Made by a program: the position numbers and the translations under genes. A model generated the notes under the pieces. That model saw nothing but the letters and a program-made list of their open reading frames with translations, was not told where the DNA came from and did no database searches. Below, in pieces: positions 24,136 through 32,919 of a DNA stretch of 64,000 nt (its first letter is position 1; each line of letters opens with the position of its first letter). The stretch comes from Clostridia bacterium. GTDB lineage: Bacteria > Bacillota > Clostridia > Christensenellales > Borkfalkiaceae. The stretch lies in assembly GCA_900770945.1 (NCBI GenBank), contig CAAGME010000043.1, positions 1-64,000 on the forward strand. Reading direction: 5' to 3'.

Positions 24136-24152
24136 AGCTCACATTTTGAGCT
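24136..24152. promoter_or_regulatory. Inverted repeat between dgt and tetR promoters
   Basis: AGCTCA-CATTT-TGAGCT, a perfect 6-bp inverted repeat 17 nt upstream of the tetR -35 in the divergent region; candidate operator for the TetR protein. Confidence 0.45.
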
Positions 24153-24168
24153 AATGCCGAAAAACCGC

Positions 24169-24197
24169 TTGCAAAAAAACGAACTATGTGCTACAAT
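24169..24197 (+). promoter_or_regulatory. Promoter of the TetR gene
   Basis: TTGCAA (24169-24174), 17-nt spacer, TACAAT (24192-24197). Confidence 0.6.
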
Positions 24198-24234
24198 CGA
24201 AAAGAAAAATGCAAAAAGTCGCGGAGAAAAAACA

Positions 24235-24927
24235 ATGATTAAAAGAGAAGAACAAAAAGACCCTAAAAAAAGAATACTTTCCGTCTGTGTAAAAATGTTC
24301 ATCGAAAAAGGATTCAAGGAAACCACTATGCTCGATATTATCCGCGAAGCCGACGTCGCCGCAGGGACGTTTCAGAATATTTTTCGCACAAAGAACGGGG
24401 TTTTGTCCGCGCTCACGGAATTCATGTTCAAAAATCAGTTCGGCATGGCGCGCGAAATGTCCGAAAACGTAGAAAACCCCGCGTTCGTGTACGCCGCAGA
24501 AACGGCGATTCAGCTTGCGATAACGGAGCTTAACGAGAATATCCGCGAAATATATATCGAAGTTTACACTCAGCCCAAGCTTTACGAATACGTTTACGAA
24601 AACACTTCTACGGAAATCAGTAAATTTTTTGAAAAGTACAATCCCGGTTGGAGCGAAAGCGACTTTTACGAATCCGCGCTTGGCACGGGCGGCATGATGC
24701 GCGCATTCATGACGAGAAAGTGCGACAAGTATTTTACGCTCAAAAGAAAGATTGAAAGATTTTTGACTATGGCTTTCGACGTGTACCATGTGTCGGATGA
24801 TGACAAAAAGGACGCGATAGCGCGTATCGCGGCGATGGATATAGTCGAAGCTTCCAACGCGGTTTTAAAGAAGCTTTACGCCGCGCTCGAAATGACTTTC
24901 GATTTCAAATTCTCTCGGGAAGTCTAA
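24235..24927 (+). CDS. TetR-family transcriptional regulator
   Basis: 230 residues from the ATG at 24235 with GCGGAGAA upstream. The N-terminal HTH reads KKRILSVCVKMFIEKGFKET-TMLDIIREADVAAGTFQNIFRTKNGVL, a standard TetR DNA-binding domain; the remaining about 170 residues are helical ligand-binding and dimerisation region without recognisable ligand specificity. Divergent from dgt with a perfect inverted repeat between them, so it may control itself and dgt. The ligand is unknown. Confidence 0.88.
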   Translation: MIKREEQKDPKKRILSVCVKMFIEKGFKETTMLDIIREADVAAGTFQNIFRTKNGVLSALTEFMFKNQFGMAREMSENVENPAFVYAAETAIQLAITELNENIREIYIEVYTQPKLYEYVYENTSTEISKFFEKYNPGWSESDFYESALGTGGMMRAFMTRKCDKYFTLKRKIERFLTMAFDVYHVSDDDKKDAIARIAAMDIVEASNAVLKKLYAALEMTFDFKFSREV

Positions 24928-24948
24928 GTCTTATATATTCAAAAGTAA

Positions 24949-24965
24949 GCCTATAAGTCGATTAA
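24949..24965 (+). repeat. Intergenic 3'-UTR repeat, copy 5
   Basis: GCCTATAAGTCGATTAA 22 nt after the TetR stop, followed by ATATTTT and ATATTAAAGG blocks and directly by a terminator. Confidence 0.8.
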
Positions 24966-24994
24966 ACGCATATTTTGCCTATAAAACGATATTA

Positions 24995-25027
24995 AAGGAT
25001 AAGTTAAGACGGCTTATCCTTTTTTAT
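24995..25027 (+). terminator. Terminator of tetR
   Basis: AAGGATAAG (24995-25003) pairs with CTTATCCTT (25013-25021), then TTTTT. Confidence 0.85.
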
Positions 25028-25088
25028 TTATAAAAAATTTTTATATACCTTATTGTCGCGCTCGCATGAGCGGGAATTAAAAAAGGGG

Positions 25089-25117
25089 TTGACAAAAGGA
25101 TAATAGTGTTGTAGAAT
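25089..25117 (+). promoter_or_regulatory. Promoter of the LytTR two-component operon
   Basis: TTGACA (25089-25094), 17-nt spacer, TAGAAT (25112-25117). Confidence 0.75.
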
Positions 25118-25162
25118 ATAATAAAATGCGGTATCATACCGAAAAATGATGGGGGACGGAAT

Positions 25163-25873
25163 ATGAATATAGCCGTTGTGGACGACGAGGCGCGTTCGAG
25201 GGAAGCACTGTCACATTACGTGGAAAAGTATTCTAAAGAAACGGGGCGAGTCTTGTCCGTCGAATGTTTTGCGACTGCGGACGAATTTTTGTCCGTATAC
25301 AAGAAAAACTTTTTTTCGGTAGTCTTAATGGATATAGAACTGCCGGGAATAGACGGGCTTGCCGCGGCAAGAGAGCTTAGGAAACTCGATGACGCCGTTA
25401 CGCTTATGTTTATCACGAAAATGTCGCGGTACGCGCAGAAAGGCTACGAAGTAAACGCAATTGACTTTATCATAAAACCCGTGAATTACGCGGATTTCTG
25501 CTTAAAGCTCGGCAAGGCGATAAATATTGCCGAGATAAGAAAGGAAAAGTCCGTAATGATAAAAACCGAAAGCGGATTCGCGCGAATAGCGGTAGACAGA
25601 ATTGAGTACATAGAAGTTCGCGGGCATAAGACTACTTACAAAATGGTTGACGGAAGCATAGATTCCCGCGGCTCTTTGGCGGATTTGGAAAAATCTCTTG
25701 CGGAATACGGGTTTTTGCGCTGTAATAGCTGTTACCTCGTTAATTCGGCGTTCGTAAAGTCCGTAGAGGGTTACGACGTTACCGTCGGAAGCGAGGTTTT
25801 GAAGATAAGCCATCCGCGCAGGAAATCCTTCGTAGAAGCTCTTCTCAATCTCTATACCGGTTCTAAGAGGTGA
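25163..25873 (+). CDS. LytTR-type response regulator (AgrA/ComE-like)
   Basis: 236 residues. The receiver (1-115) has the acid pocket VVDDE (D7-D8), phosphoacceptor D57 (VVLMDIELPG) and the conserved Lys in DFIIKPV. A LytTR DNA-binding domain follows (about 130-230): RIAVDRIEYIEVRGHKTTY ... FLRCNSCYLVN ... KISHPRRK. LytTR proteins bind two short direct repeats about one and a half to two helical turns apart. It sits 4 nt upstream of its sensor kinase. A pair of matching boxes lies just after the operon at 27263-27291, before the esterase/GH3 genes. Confidence 0.93.
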   Translation: MNIAVVDDEARSREALSHYVEKYSKETGRVLSVECFATADEFLSVYKKNFFSVVLMDIELPGIDGLAAARELRKLDDAVTLMFITKMSRYAQKGYEVNAIDFIIKPVNYADFCLKLGKAINIAEIRKEKSVMIKTESGFARIAVDRIEYIEVRGHKTTYKMVDGSIDSRGSLADLEKSLAEYGFLRCNSCYLVNSAFVKSVEGYDVTVGSEVLKISHPRRKSFVEALLNLYTGSKR

Positions 25874-25877
25874 AAAA

Positions 25878-27260
25878 ATGAGCATAGACACGATTTTTTA
25901 TTATTTTAAGTATGTTTTTCCGGCATTCGTGTTTCAGCTTGTCGCGAGCGAAGTTGTTTTCTTGTCCGGCTTAAAACGCAAAAAGTTTTTCTTTTTAAAG
26001 CTTGCGGTCTGCCTCGTTATGCTTATTGCGCTTATGTTTTTGTCTTGCGTCATCGCGTTGCCGCTTTCGAGCGTACCTTTCGGCGGAACGTTGCCGTATC
26101 TTTTGTTTTTTGCTTTTACGACGGTGTCGGCTTTTCTTATATTGGACGAAAGCTATCTTAACATACTGTTTCGTTGTTTAGCGGCGTACGCGCTGCAAAA
26201 CCTTATTTACAGAGTGTATTGCGTTTTTGAACTTTACGGGCTTATTTATAAATTTTCCGTGCTTGCGAAAGTTGAATATCCTGTTTCGGCTTCCATATTC
26301 TCTCTCGCGATTACCGCCGCGTGCGCGGTTGCGGCGTACTTCGTGTTCGCGCGGAGAATGAGAGAAAAAAGTTCGCTTTGGAGCGGAAAAGTCTTTGCGT
26401 TCGCTTTTGTTACCTTGTTTGTCACGCTTTTTTTGTGTTCGCTTGCAAACGGGTTCTGGTGGCAGCATATCGGGCTGTGTCTCGTTGTGTGTTACTTTAC
26501 GATACTCGCTTGCGTTCTGATTTTGTTTTTGCTTTCCGGTATGCTTGAAAAGGCGGGTATGACGGAAGAAATAGAAGTTATAAAGCATATGTGGGAGCAG
26601 GACAAGCGCAATTACGAAATTTCGCACGACGAAATCGACGTTATAAACGTCAAGTGCCATGACTTAAAAGAAAAAATCCATTTACTACTCACGGAAAAGG
26701 AACATACGGATGACGAAGAACTCAAAGAAATAGAGGACGCCATAGCCGTATACGATTGCAAAATGGATACGGGGTGTAAACCGCTTGACGTTATACTTAC
26801 CGAAAAAAGCTTGTGGTGCAACAAACATGACGTGCGGCTCAGCTGTTATGCGGACGGGAAAAGCCTTTCGTTTATGAAAGCAACGGACGTGTATTCTCTG
26901 TTCGGCAATCTCCTTTCCAACGCAATGGAAGCCGTAACCGCGCTTTCCGAACTAAGCGAAAGGGTTATCGCGTTTTCCGTGCGACCGATAGGCGAAATGC
27001 TTGTCGTTTCATGCGAAAATTATTACGACGGCAAGAACATTAAGTTCGCTTCGGGACTTCCCGTTACGAGCAAGGAAGATAAAGATGATCACGGTTTCGG
27101 AGTAAAAAGCATGAAGCTTCTCGTTAAAAAGTACGGCGGGGATATGACGGTCGGCGCGGACGGAAAGGTTTTTCGCGTAAAGATACTTTTACCCGTGCCT
27201 AAGGTAAAGCCCCCAAAACAGAGTGAAAACGACGCAACCTTACAAAAAACGAGCGAGTAA
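25878..27260 (+). CDS. GHKL-type sensor histidine kinase
   Basis: 460 residues. The first about 230 residues form six or so membrane helices, as in AgrC-like receptors; a coiled segment contains the phosphorylation motif KCHDLKEKIHLLL (His in H-D-L-K). The C-terminal GHKL ATPase domain has the N box LFGNLLSNAMEAV and the G box DDHGFGVKSM. It would autophosphorylate in response to an extracellular signal and pass phosphate to the LytTR regulator. No autoinducer-peptide gene of Agr type was seen nearby. The operon ends at the hairpin 27293-27314. Confidence 0.9.
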   Translation: MSIDTIFYYFKYVFPAFVFQLVASEVVFLSGLKRKKFFFLKLAVCLVMLIALMFLSCVIALPLSSVPFGGTLPYLLFFAFTTVSAFLILDESYLNILFRCLAAYALQNLIYRVYCVFELYGLIYKFSVLAKVEYPVSASIFSLAITAACAVAAYFVFARRMREKSSLWSGKVFAFAFVTLFVTLFLCSLANGFWWQHIGLCLVVCYFTILACVLILFLLSGMLEKAGMTEEIEVIKHMWEQDKRNYEISHDEIDVINVKCHDLKEKIHLLLTEKEHTDDEELKEIEDAIAVYDCKMDTGCKPLDVILTEKSLWCNKHDVRLSCYADGKSLSFMKATDVYSLFGNLLSNAMEAVTALSELSERVIAFSVRPIGEMLVVSCENYYDGKNIKFASGLPVTSKEDKDDHGFGVKSMKLLVKKYGGDMTVGADGKVFRVKILLPVPKVKPPKQSENDATLQKTSE

Positions 27261-27262
27261 CG

Positions 27263-27291
27263 TAAGTTTAGGAAAAATAAAGCAAGTTTAG
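27263..27291 (+). promoter_or_regulatory. LytTR-type direct-repeat operator
   Basis: TAAGTTTAG (27263-27271) and CAAGTTTAG (27283-27291), start-to-start 20 bp. The first fits the LytTR box consensus ([TA][AC][CA]GTTN[AG][TG]) completely, the second in all but one base. The pair ends 10 bp before the -35 at 27302, a typical activator position. Confidence 0.65.
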
Positions 27292-27292
27292 G

Positions 27293-27320
27293 ACGTTCCT
27301 ATTGAAAGGAGCGTTCTTTT
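27293..27320 (+). terminator. Terminator of the two-component operon
   Basis: ACGTTCCT (27293-27300) pairs with AGGAGCGT (27307-27314), then TCTTTTGTTTT. It overlaps the next promoter. Confidence 0.65.
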
Positions 27321-27330
27321 GTTTTATAAT
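27302..27330 (+). promoter_or_regulatory. Promoter of the esterase/GH3 operon
   Basis: TTGAAA (27302-27307), 17-nt spacer, TATAAT (27325-27330). Confidence 0.65.
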
Positions 27331-27389
27331 CTTTTCGCAATCAAGGTCCACAAACATAATTAGGACGAACAAAGGAGATTGTCGGATTT

Positions 27390-28832
27390 ATGAATAAAAG
27401 AATTCTGATTTTACTGCTTGCGGTTATCGCCGCAACGAGCGCGCTTGCCTTTTACGGTTGCGCCGAAGAAAAGAAAGACGAGCCGCACGTGGCTACGACC
27501 ATCGCTGCGGCAAAGTCGGCGGATATGTACGTTTACGGTTACGAATGGGGACCCGCCGTTCCTAAAATCGTAATAGAATTTTCGGATAAAGCGAGCGGGT
27601 TTTCTAAGGATACGTTCGCGCTCACTACTTCCGTTCCTAACGCTTGGGGCGGCGGCAACAGTTCGACTAAGCGCGCTATAACCGACGTTTATTCGTGCGA
27701 CGAAAAAGGAAACAAATCTGCCGGCGCAACAAAGTTCGTCGCAATCGAGTCGGAAGTAGACTTTGGCGTCGCAAGCCCGTTCGTTTACGATATGAAAAGC
27801 GGCAGAAATAATTGGGCGAGCGATTACAAAATGACGCTTAAAGTAAACAACGGCAAATCGTTTACGGTCGGAAGCGAAAAGTATCTTGACGGCGATAAAT
27901 TCTCGTATACTTTTACCGCGGAAGACAGAGTCGTTCCGCAGACCGCCGCGTGGAATAAAGATACCGTGACTTACGCCGAAAACGGCAAAAACATAACGCT
28001 TTCCCGCGCAAGCTATGCACCCGACGGAATAACTTCCGATTCGGGCAAAAACCCGCTCGTTATCTGGCTGCACGGCGCGGGCGAAGGCGGCACCGATATC
28101 GATATAGACCTTTTAGGTAACGAAGTGACGGGGCTTACTTACGAAAACAAAGTCAACGTTCAGCATTATTTTGCGAAAAACGGCTTAAAAGGCGCGTACG
28201 TTCTTGCCGTTCAGTCGCCTACTATGTGGATGGATAAAGACGGAACGGGTACGTACAACAACGGCGCTAACGAGAGCGGCGCGCAGACTTCTTACTATAC
28301 GGAAGCTTTGTGGAAAGCAATTACGACTTACGTCGACGGCAATACCGACGTGGACAAAAACAGAATCTATATCGGCGGTTGCTCCAACGGCGGATATATG
28401 ACGATGAACATGATGATTGAACACGGCGACTATTTTGCGGCGTTCTACCCCATTTGCGAAGCTTACAAAAATAACCGTATCCCGGACGAAACAATCGAAA
28501 AAATAAAAAATTACAAAATGTGGTTTCTTCTTTCCGAAGACGATAACACCGTAAACCCGAGCGATTATACGCTTTCCTTATACGCTCGTCTTATTGCGGC
28601 GGGAGCCGAGAATATAAACCTTACGCTCACCGCGCACGTTGTGGGGCAAGACGCTAAAAAGCCTCAAACGGCATACCTTACGCAAGGACACTGGTCCTGG
28701 ATATACGCTTTCAACGACGACGTGAAAGTCAAATTCGACAATTCTAAGATAACCGGCGCGGAATACCTCGTTTCCGCAAACTGTACTGCCGCGGGCAATA
28801 TGTGGCAATGGATTAGCGAACAAACAAAGTAA
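27390..28832 (+). CDS. Alpha/beta-hydrolase lipoprotein, probable carbohydrate esterase
   Basis: 480 residues with lipobox FYGC (Cys24). Residues about 40-200 form a beta-rich N-terminal domain; the catalytic domain starts at NPLVIWLHGAGEGG (oxyanion region) and has the nucleophile elbow GGCSNGGYM (Ser332). Likely acid and His lie in SEDDNTV and QGHWSWIY. This matches prolyl-oligopeptidase-like/PHB-depolymerase-like esterases used to remove feruloyl or acetyl groups from plant polysaccharides. It is anchored outside the cell and is the first gene after the LytTR-box promoter. The exact substrate is unknown. Confidence 0.82.
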   Translation: MNKRILILLLAVIAATSALAFYGCAEEKKDEPHVATTIAAAKSADMYVYGYEWGPAVPKIVIEFSDKASGFSKDTFALTTSVPNAWGGGNSSTKRAITDVYSCDEKGNKSAGATKFVAIESEVDFGVASPFVYDMKSGRNNWASDYKMTLKVNNGKSFTVGSEKYLDGDKFSYTFTAEDRVVPQTAAWNKDTVTYAENGKNITLSRASYAPDGITSDSGKNPLVIWLHGAGEGGTDIDIDLLGNEVTGLTYENKVNVQHYFAKNGLKGAYVLAVQSPTMWMDKDGTGTYNNGANESGAQTSYYTEALWKAITTYVDGNTDVDKNRIYIGGCSNGGYMTMNMMIEHGDYFAAFYPICEAYKNNRIPDETIEKIKNYKMWFLLSEDDNTVNPSDYTLSLYARLIAAGAENINLTLTAHVVGQDAKKPQTAYLTQGHWSWIYAFNDDVKVKFDNSKITGAEYLVSANCTAAGNMWQWISEQTK

Positions 28833-28904
28833 AACTTATTTGCCGCGGCGGTCGTGATGTCGGCGGGGCAAAAAAAATATCAAATATTTTCGGAGGAAAA
28901 CTCA

Positions 28905-29588
28905 ATGAAACTTTTCAGCAAAAAACTTTTAACGGTTCTCGCAGTGATACTTTCGGTAAGCGCGCTTACCGCCACGGCTCTCACGGGCTGCGCGCCTAAG
29001 GCTCAGGACTTTGTTTTCGAAGCCGAGGAAGCCATACTTATCGATACCGAAGACGAAGCGGCAAAGACGGCGCAAGGGTATAAGGCGATGACCTTAGAGC
29101 AGACGACCGAGTGGACGGAAGACGGCTCCACGGGACCCGAAGTTACGAACGTAGGCTATTTCTCTTCGACGGGCGACACGATTAAGTTCGTAATCAACTC
29201 TTCGACCGAATGCACCGCAACGCTTACTTTGCGCGCCGCTTCCGGGGTTGCCGATCTTTCGACTTTCAACCAACAAACCTGGACTTTCACCATGAAAGAA
29301 ATAGACCTCTCTCTCGGTGAAGTCGTTAAAGTAACCAACAACGACGCGGAAGTCGCATTGACGGGTATCTTGCCGTCGACCCCTAACTCGTCCTGGATGA
29401 ACCCGGCATGCTATCACCACTTCGGCGAGGGCAAAGGCAATATCAAGCTCAAAAAGGGCGAAAACGTAATTCTGCTCACGATTGTCGGAACGATGGGTAT
29501 AAACGTTGACAAAATCACTATCAACGCCGCATCCGAGCTTACATTTACAAAAACCGACAATTCGGAAAGACTTCCTTCCGCGGCTTAA
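28905..29588 (+). CDS. Carbohydrate-binding lipoprotein (CBM6/35-like)
   Basis: 227 residues from the ATG at 28905, preceded by CGGAGGAAAACTCA. Signal peptide with lipobox ALTGC (Cys29). The mature part is one beta-sandwich resembling CBM6/CBM35: FVFEAEEAILI at the start, VGYFSSTGDTIKFVINSS in the middle and GENVILLTIVGTMGINVDKITI at the end. It has no catalytic domain, so it probably holds oligosaccharides at the surface near the esterase and GH3 enzyme encoded on either side. Confidence 0.75.
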   Translation: MKLFSKKLLTVLAVILSVSALTATALTGCAPKAQDFVFEAEEAILIDTEDEAAKTAQGYKAMTLEQTTEWTEDGSTGPEVTNVGYFSSTGDTIKFVINSSTECTATLTLRAASGVADLSTFNQQTWTFTMKEIDLSLGEVVKVTNNDAEVALTGILPSTPNSSWMNPACYHHFGEGKGNIKLKKGENVILLTIVGTMGINVDKITINAASELTFTKTDNSERLPSAA

Positions 29589-29673
29589 AGGCGCGTAAAG
29601 AAGCAAGCCGCCGCCGCGCATCACGGCGGCGACGGCTGTATAAAAACAAAGAGATTATCGGGAGTAAAAAAAC

Positions 29674-32600
29674 ATGAAAGATAAAAAGAAATTGAGCTTC
29701 AAAAAAGCTCTTGCGATATTCACGCCGATAATGGCGGCTATGCTTGCGCTCTGTATAGCGATACCCGTCGTTGCGGTCAGTAGCTTCGACCTCGTTTTAC
29801 GCGACTTTTTCGGCGAAAAAGAAGTCGAACATCAAGGCAGCGTGGACGGGCTTGACGTAAAATACAATAAGTCCGATTATAAGACGAAGGAAGAACTCGA
29901 CGCGGCGGAAAAAGAGTTTGTGCGCAGCGCGGCGGGCGAAGGTTACGTGCTTTTAATGAACGACACGAGCGGCGGAAAAGGACTTCCGCTTAAAACGAGC
30001 GCAACGGCGAAAACCAAGGTGAGTTTGTTCTCTCATTCGTCGGTAGATATCATCGCGGGCGGCACCGGCTCGGGTACCGGCACGTCCTCGGTTGACTTAA
30101 AACAAGCTTTCGAGGCGCAAAATTACGAAGTTAATTCGACCTTGTGGAACTTTTATTCTACGGGCGCGGGCAAAGGCTACGTTCGCGGCGCAGGCGCCAT
30201 TAACTACGGCGGAAGCGAGAACTGGGCCATAAACGAAGCGCCCTTGTCCGTTTTAAATTCTAACGGCGTTCTCGATTCGGCTAAGAACACTACGGCGTTT
30301 TTCGTTCTTTCCCGCACGGGCGGCGAAGGCAGAGATTTAGGCAGATACATGGGCAAATATACTTCCGTAGAGGAAGATAAGGCTAAACATTACCTCGAAC
30401 CCGATTCGGTCGAACTCGGCGTTATAAAATATCTCAACGAAAAATTCGATAACGTAATCTTGCTCGTGAACACTAACAACATTCCCGAACTCGGCTGGGT
30501 TAAAAACTACGCTAACATAAAGTCGGTATTGTGGTGTCCGGGCGGCGGCGGAGAAACGGCTAATTCTATCGTGGACGTTATAAGCGGCAAAGTCAACCCG
30601 AGCGGAAGACTCGTAGACACAATCGCTTACGACGCGTTTTCTTCTCCCGCCATGGCGAATATGGGCGATTTCAGATATACCGTCAACGGTCAGCCCGTCA
30701 ATTACTACGGTATTTCTTACGACGAAGGCATTTACGTAGGGTATAAATATTACGAAACGAGATATTACGACTACGTTTACGGCGCGGGCAAGGCTTCCTC
30801 GCAAAAGGGTTCGTCCGCATCTTCCGGCTGGAAGTACGAAACGGAAGTGCAGTATCCGTTCGGTTACGGTTTGTCTTATACTTCCTTCGAATGGTCTGCG
30901 TTTAATATGAGCGACGTTGACGCAAACGGGCAAATAACCGTGAGCGTAACGGTAAAAAACACCGGCAACGTTGCCGGTAAAGAAGTCGTGCAAGTTTACG
31001 TTAAAGCTCCGTACACCGCCTACGATAAGGAAAAAGGCATCGAAAAATCCGCCGTTTCGCTCGTGGGTTACGCTAAAACGAGCTTGCTTGCTCCCTCCGC
31101 TTCCGAAACTGTCAACGTAAAAATAAAAGTTTCTGACTTTACTTCCTATGACGACGTCGGAGATAAAACCTACATCTTAGAAGCGGGCGATTACGTCGTC
31201 ACGGCGGCTAAGAACGCACATGAAGCGGTAAATAACGTTTTATCGAAAGAGGGCAAAAAGGTTAGCGACGGAATGACGGGAGACGGCGAAGCTACATTTG
31301 CAAAGGCTTACACCGTAGCCGCAACCGACAAAACGACTTACGCTAAATCTTTGGCGGGTGCCACCGTTGCAAACAGATTCGACGATGCTAACTATATCGC
31401 CAGGAACAAGTACCTTACCCGTAACGATTGGGAAGGCAGCTTCCCCGTACCGCACGGCTCGCAAGAAGCAAAAGTAGAAAGCACCAACGGCGAAAAGAAC
31501 GGGTACCAGTACCTCGAAGCGATTTCCGCAGACCTCTATGCAAAGTTGCAGGAAAAAGGCACGCAGAAAGCGGCTAATTCGCCTTTAAGCGATGAAGAAG
31601 CCGCCAAAAAAATGCTCGAATACGGCAAAAACAACCCGGACGACAAGAACGAAGCCGAACTTATCGACTATCGCGGACTTGAATATAAAGACGCCGATTG
31701 GAATAAGCTTTTAATTCAGATTTCCAAAAACGAACTCGATACGCTTATCAATCTTGCGGGATACAGAACGGCGGCGATAAAGTCGGTAAACAAACCCGCT
31801 TCTGTAGACCTTGACGGACCCGCAGGGCTTAACAATATGGTAAATCACGCGTTGTATACTATTACCTATCCCGCCGAAGTCACTATTGCCGCTACCTTTA
31901 ACAAAGATATTTCCGAGCAGTGGGGAAGATTCGTCGGCAACGACGGTTTAAGAGATAACGTTAAGGCGAACGCATGGTACGCGCCCGCATGCAACATTCA
32001 CCGTACGCCTTTTGCGGGAAGAAACTTCGAATATTTCTCGGAAGATTCCTTCCTTTCGGGCGATATGACGGCTGCGGCGGTTAGCGGCGCGGCAAGCAAG
32101 GGTATGTTTGCTTACGTCAAACACTTTGCGCTCAACGACCAGGAAGACCACCGCACCGACAACGGTTTGGCGACTTTTTCAAACGAACAAGCCATAAGGG
32201 AAATATATCTTAAACCCTTCCAAATGGCGGTAGAAACGTCGACTCCCGCCGAGGTCAAATATTATTCTCTGAACTCGGAAACCGGCGAATATGAGCAAAA
32301 GACGACTTTAGTACCCGCATGCCAGGCGATAATGTCCTCGTTCAACCGTATAGGTTACACTTGGGCGGGCGGCGATTACAGGCTCATAACCGAGGTTTTG
32401 CGCAACGAGTGGGGCTTTAACGGAATAGTTTTGACGGACTATTCGCAAGGCGGAACGAGTTATATGCACAACGGACAAATGTTGCGAGCCGGCGCGGACC
32501 TTGCGCTTACGCAATACACTTGGGGCGGGAAGTTCACGGTAACGAGCAAAGCCGACATATACTACGCTCAGCAAGCGGCTAAGCACACGCTCTACACCGT

Positions 32601-32778
32601 TGCGAACTCGAACGCAATGAACGGGCTTATCCACGGCGTAAGCGTTACGGAAGCGGGCTTTGCGTACTACACTCTCGTGCTTATCGCGTTAGACGCTGTT
32701 TTAGGCGGAGTGTTCGTGTTCGCGGGCGTGGAAATACTTATGGCGTACTTGAGAGAAAAGAAAAAAGCTGCGCTATAA
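29674..32778 (+). CDS. Membrane-anchored GH3 glycosidase with reversed domain order
   Basis: 1034 residues. An N-terminal membrane helix (about 12-36) and a C-terminal one (about 1000-1025, followed by REKKKAAL) bracket the enzyme, so it is held at the membrane facing out. The GH3 C-domain comes first (GEGYVLLMND; NPSGRLVDTIAYD; YPFGYGLSYTSFEW), then a fibronectin-like FnIII part (VSVTVKNTGNVAGKEVVQVY), then the catalytic (alpha/beta) barrel (GRNFEYFSEDS, KHFALNDQE, MSSFNRIG) with nucleophile D922 in GIVLTDYSQGG. This circular order is known for a subset of Clostridial GH3 enzymes. Likely beta-glucosidase or beta-xylosidase. Its stop codon is supplied by repeat copy 6. Confidence 0.93.
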   Translation: MKDKKKLSFKKALAIFTPIMAAMLALCIAIPVVAVSSFDLVLRDFFGEKEVEHQGSVDGLDVKYNKSDYKTKEELDAAEKEFVRSAAGEGYVLLMNDTSGGKGLPLKTSATAKTKVSLFSHSSVDIIAGGTGSGTGTSSVDLKQAFEAQNYEVNSTLWNFYSTGAGKGYVRGAGAINYGGSENWAINEAPLSVLNSNGVLDSAKNTTAFFVLSRTGGEGRDLGRYMGKYTSVEEDKAKHYLEPDSVELGVIKYLNEKFDNVILLVNTNNIPELGWVKNYANIKSVLWCPGGGGETANSIVDVISGKVNPSGRLVDTIAYDAFSSPAMANMGDFRYTVNGQPVNYYGISYDEGIYVGYKYYETRYYDYVYGAGKASSQKGSSASSGWKYETEVQYPFGYGLSYTSFEWSAFNMSDVDANGQITVSVTVKNTGNVAGKEVVQVYVKAPYTAYDKEKGIEKSAVSLVGYAKTSLLAPSASETVNVKIKVSDFTSYDDVGDKTYILEAGDYVVTAAKNAHEAVNNVLSKEGKKVSDGMTGDGEATFAKAYTVAATDKTTYAKSLAGATVANRFDDANYIARNKYLTRNDWEGSFPVPHGSQEAKVESTNGEKNGYQYLEAISADLYAKLQEKGTQKAANSPLSDEEAAKKMLEYGKNNPDDKNEAELIDYRGLEYKDADWNKLLIQISKNELDTLINLAGYRTAAIKSVNKPASVDLDGPAGLNNMVNHALYTITYPAEVTIAATFNKDISEQWGRFVGNDGLRDNVKANAWYAPACNIHRTPFAGRNFEYFSEDSFLSGDMTAAAVSGAASKGMFAYVKHFALNDQEDHRTDNGLATFSNEQAIREIYLKPFQMAVETSTPAEVKYYSLNSETGEYEQKTTLVPACQAIMSSFNRIGYTWAGGDYRLITEVLRNEWGFNGIVLTDYSQGGTSYMHNGQMLRAGADLALTQYTWGGKFTVTSKADIYYAQQAAKHTLYTVANSNAMNGLIHGVSVTEAGFAYYTLVLIALDAVLGGVFVFAGVEILMAYLREKKKAAL

Positions 32779-32787
32779 GTCGATTAA
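32770..32787 (+). repeat. Intergenic 3'-UTR repeat, copy 6, overlapping the GH3 stop codon
   Basis: GCGCTATAAGTCGATTAA; read in the GH3 frame it encodes Ala-Leu-stop (GCG CTA TAA). The ATATTTTT block follows at 32792. A terminator follows at 32831. Confidence 0.85.
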
Positions 32788-32830
32788 CCACATATTTTTA
32801 GGGGCTTAGAGAGTGAGAAACATCGCTTAA

Positions 32831-32866
32831 AAGGACTGTCGTATAAACCGCGGCAGCCCTTTTTTG
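32831..32866 (+). terminator. Terminator of the esterase/GH3 operon
   Basis: AAGGACTGTCG pairs with CGGCAGCCCTT (one mismatch, one G-U), then TTTTT. Confidence 0.7.
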
Positions 32867-32878
32867 CAACAAAAAAAC

Positions 32879-32904
32879 GCGCGTACTCGTTTCAGGGTAC
32901 GCGC
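32879..32904 (-). terminator. Terminator of the XRE membrane protein gene
   Basis: GCGCGTAC (32879-32886) pairs with GTACGCGC (32897-32904); followed on the minus strand by TTTTTTT. Confidence 0.8.
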
Positions 32905-32919
32905 AAAATTTTTGTCTGT

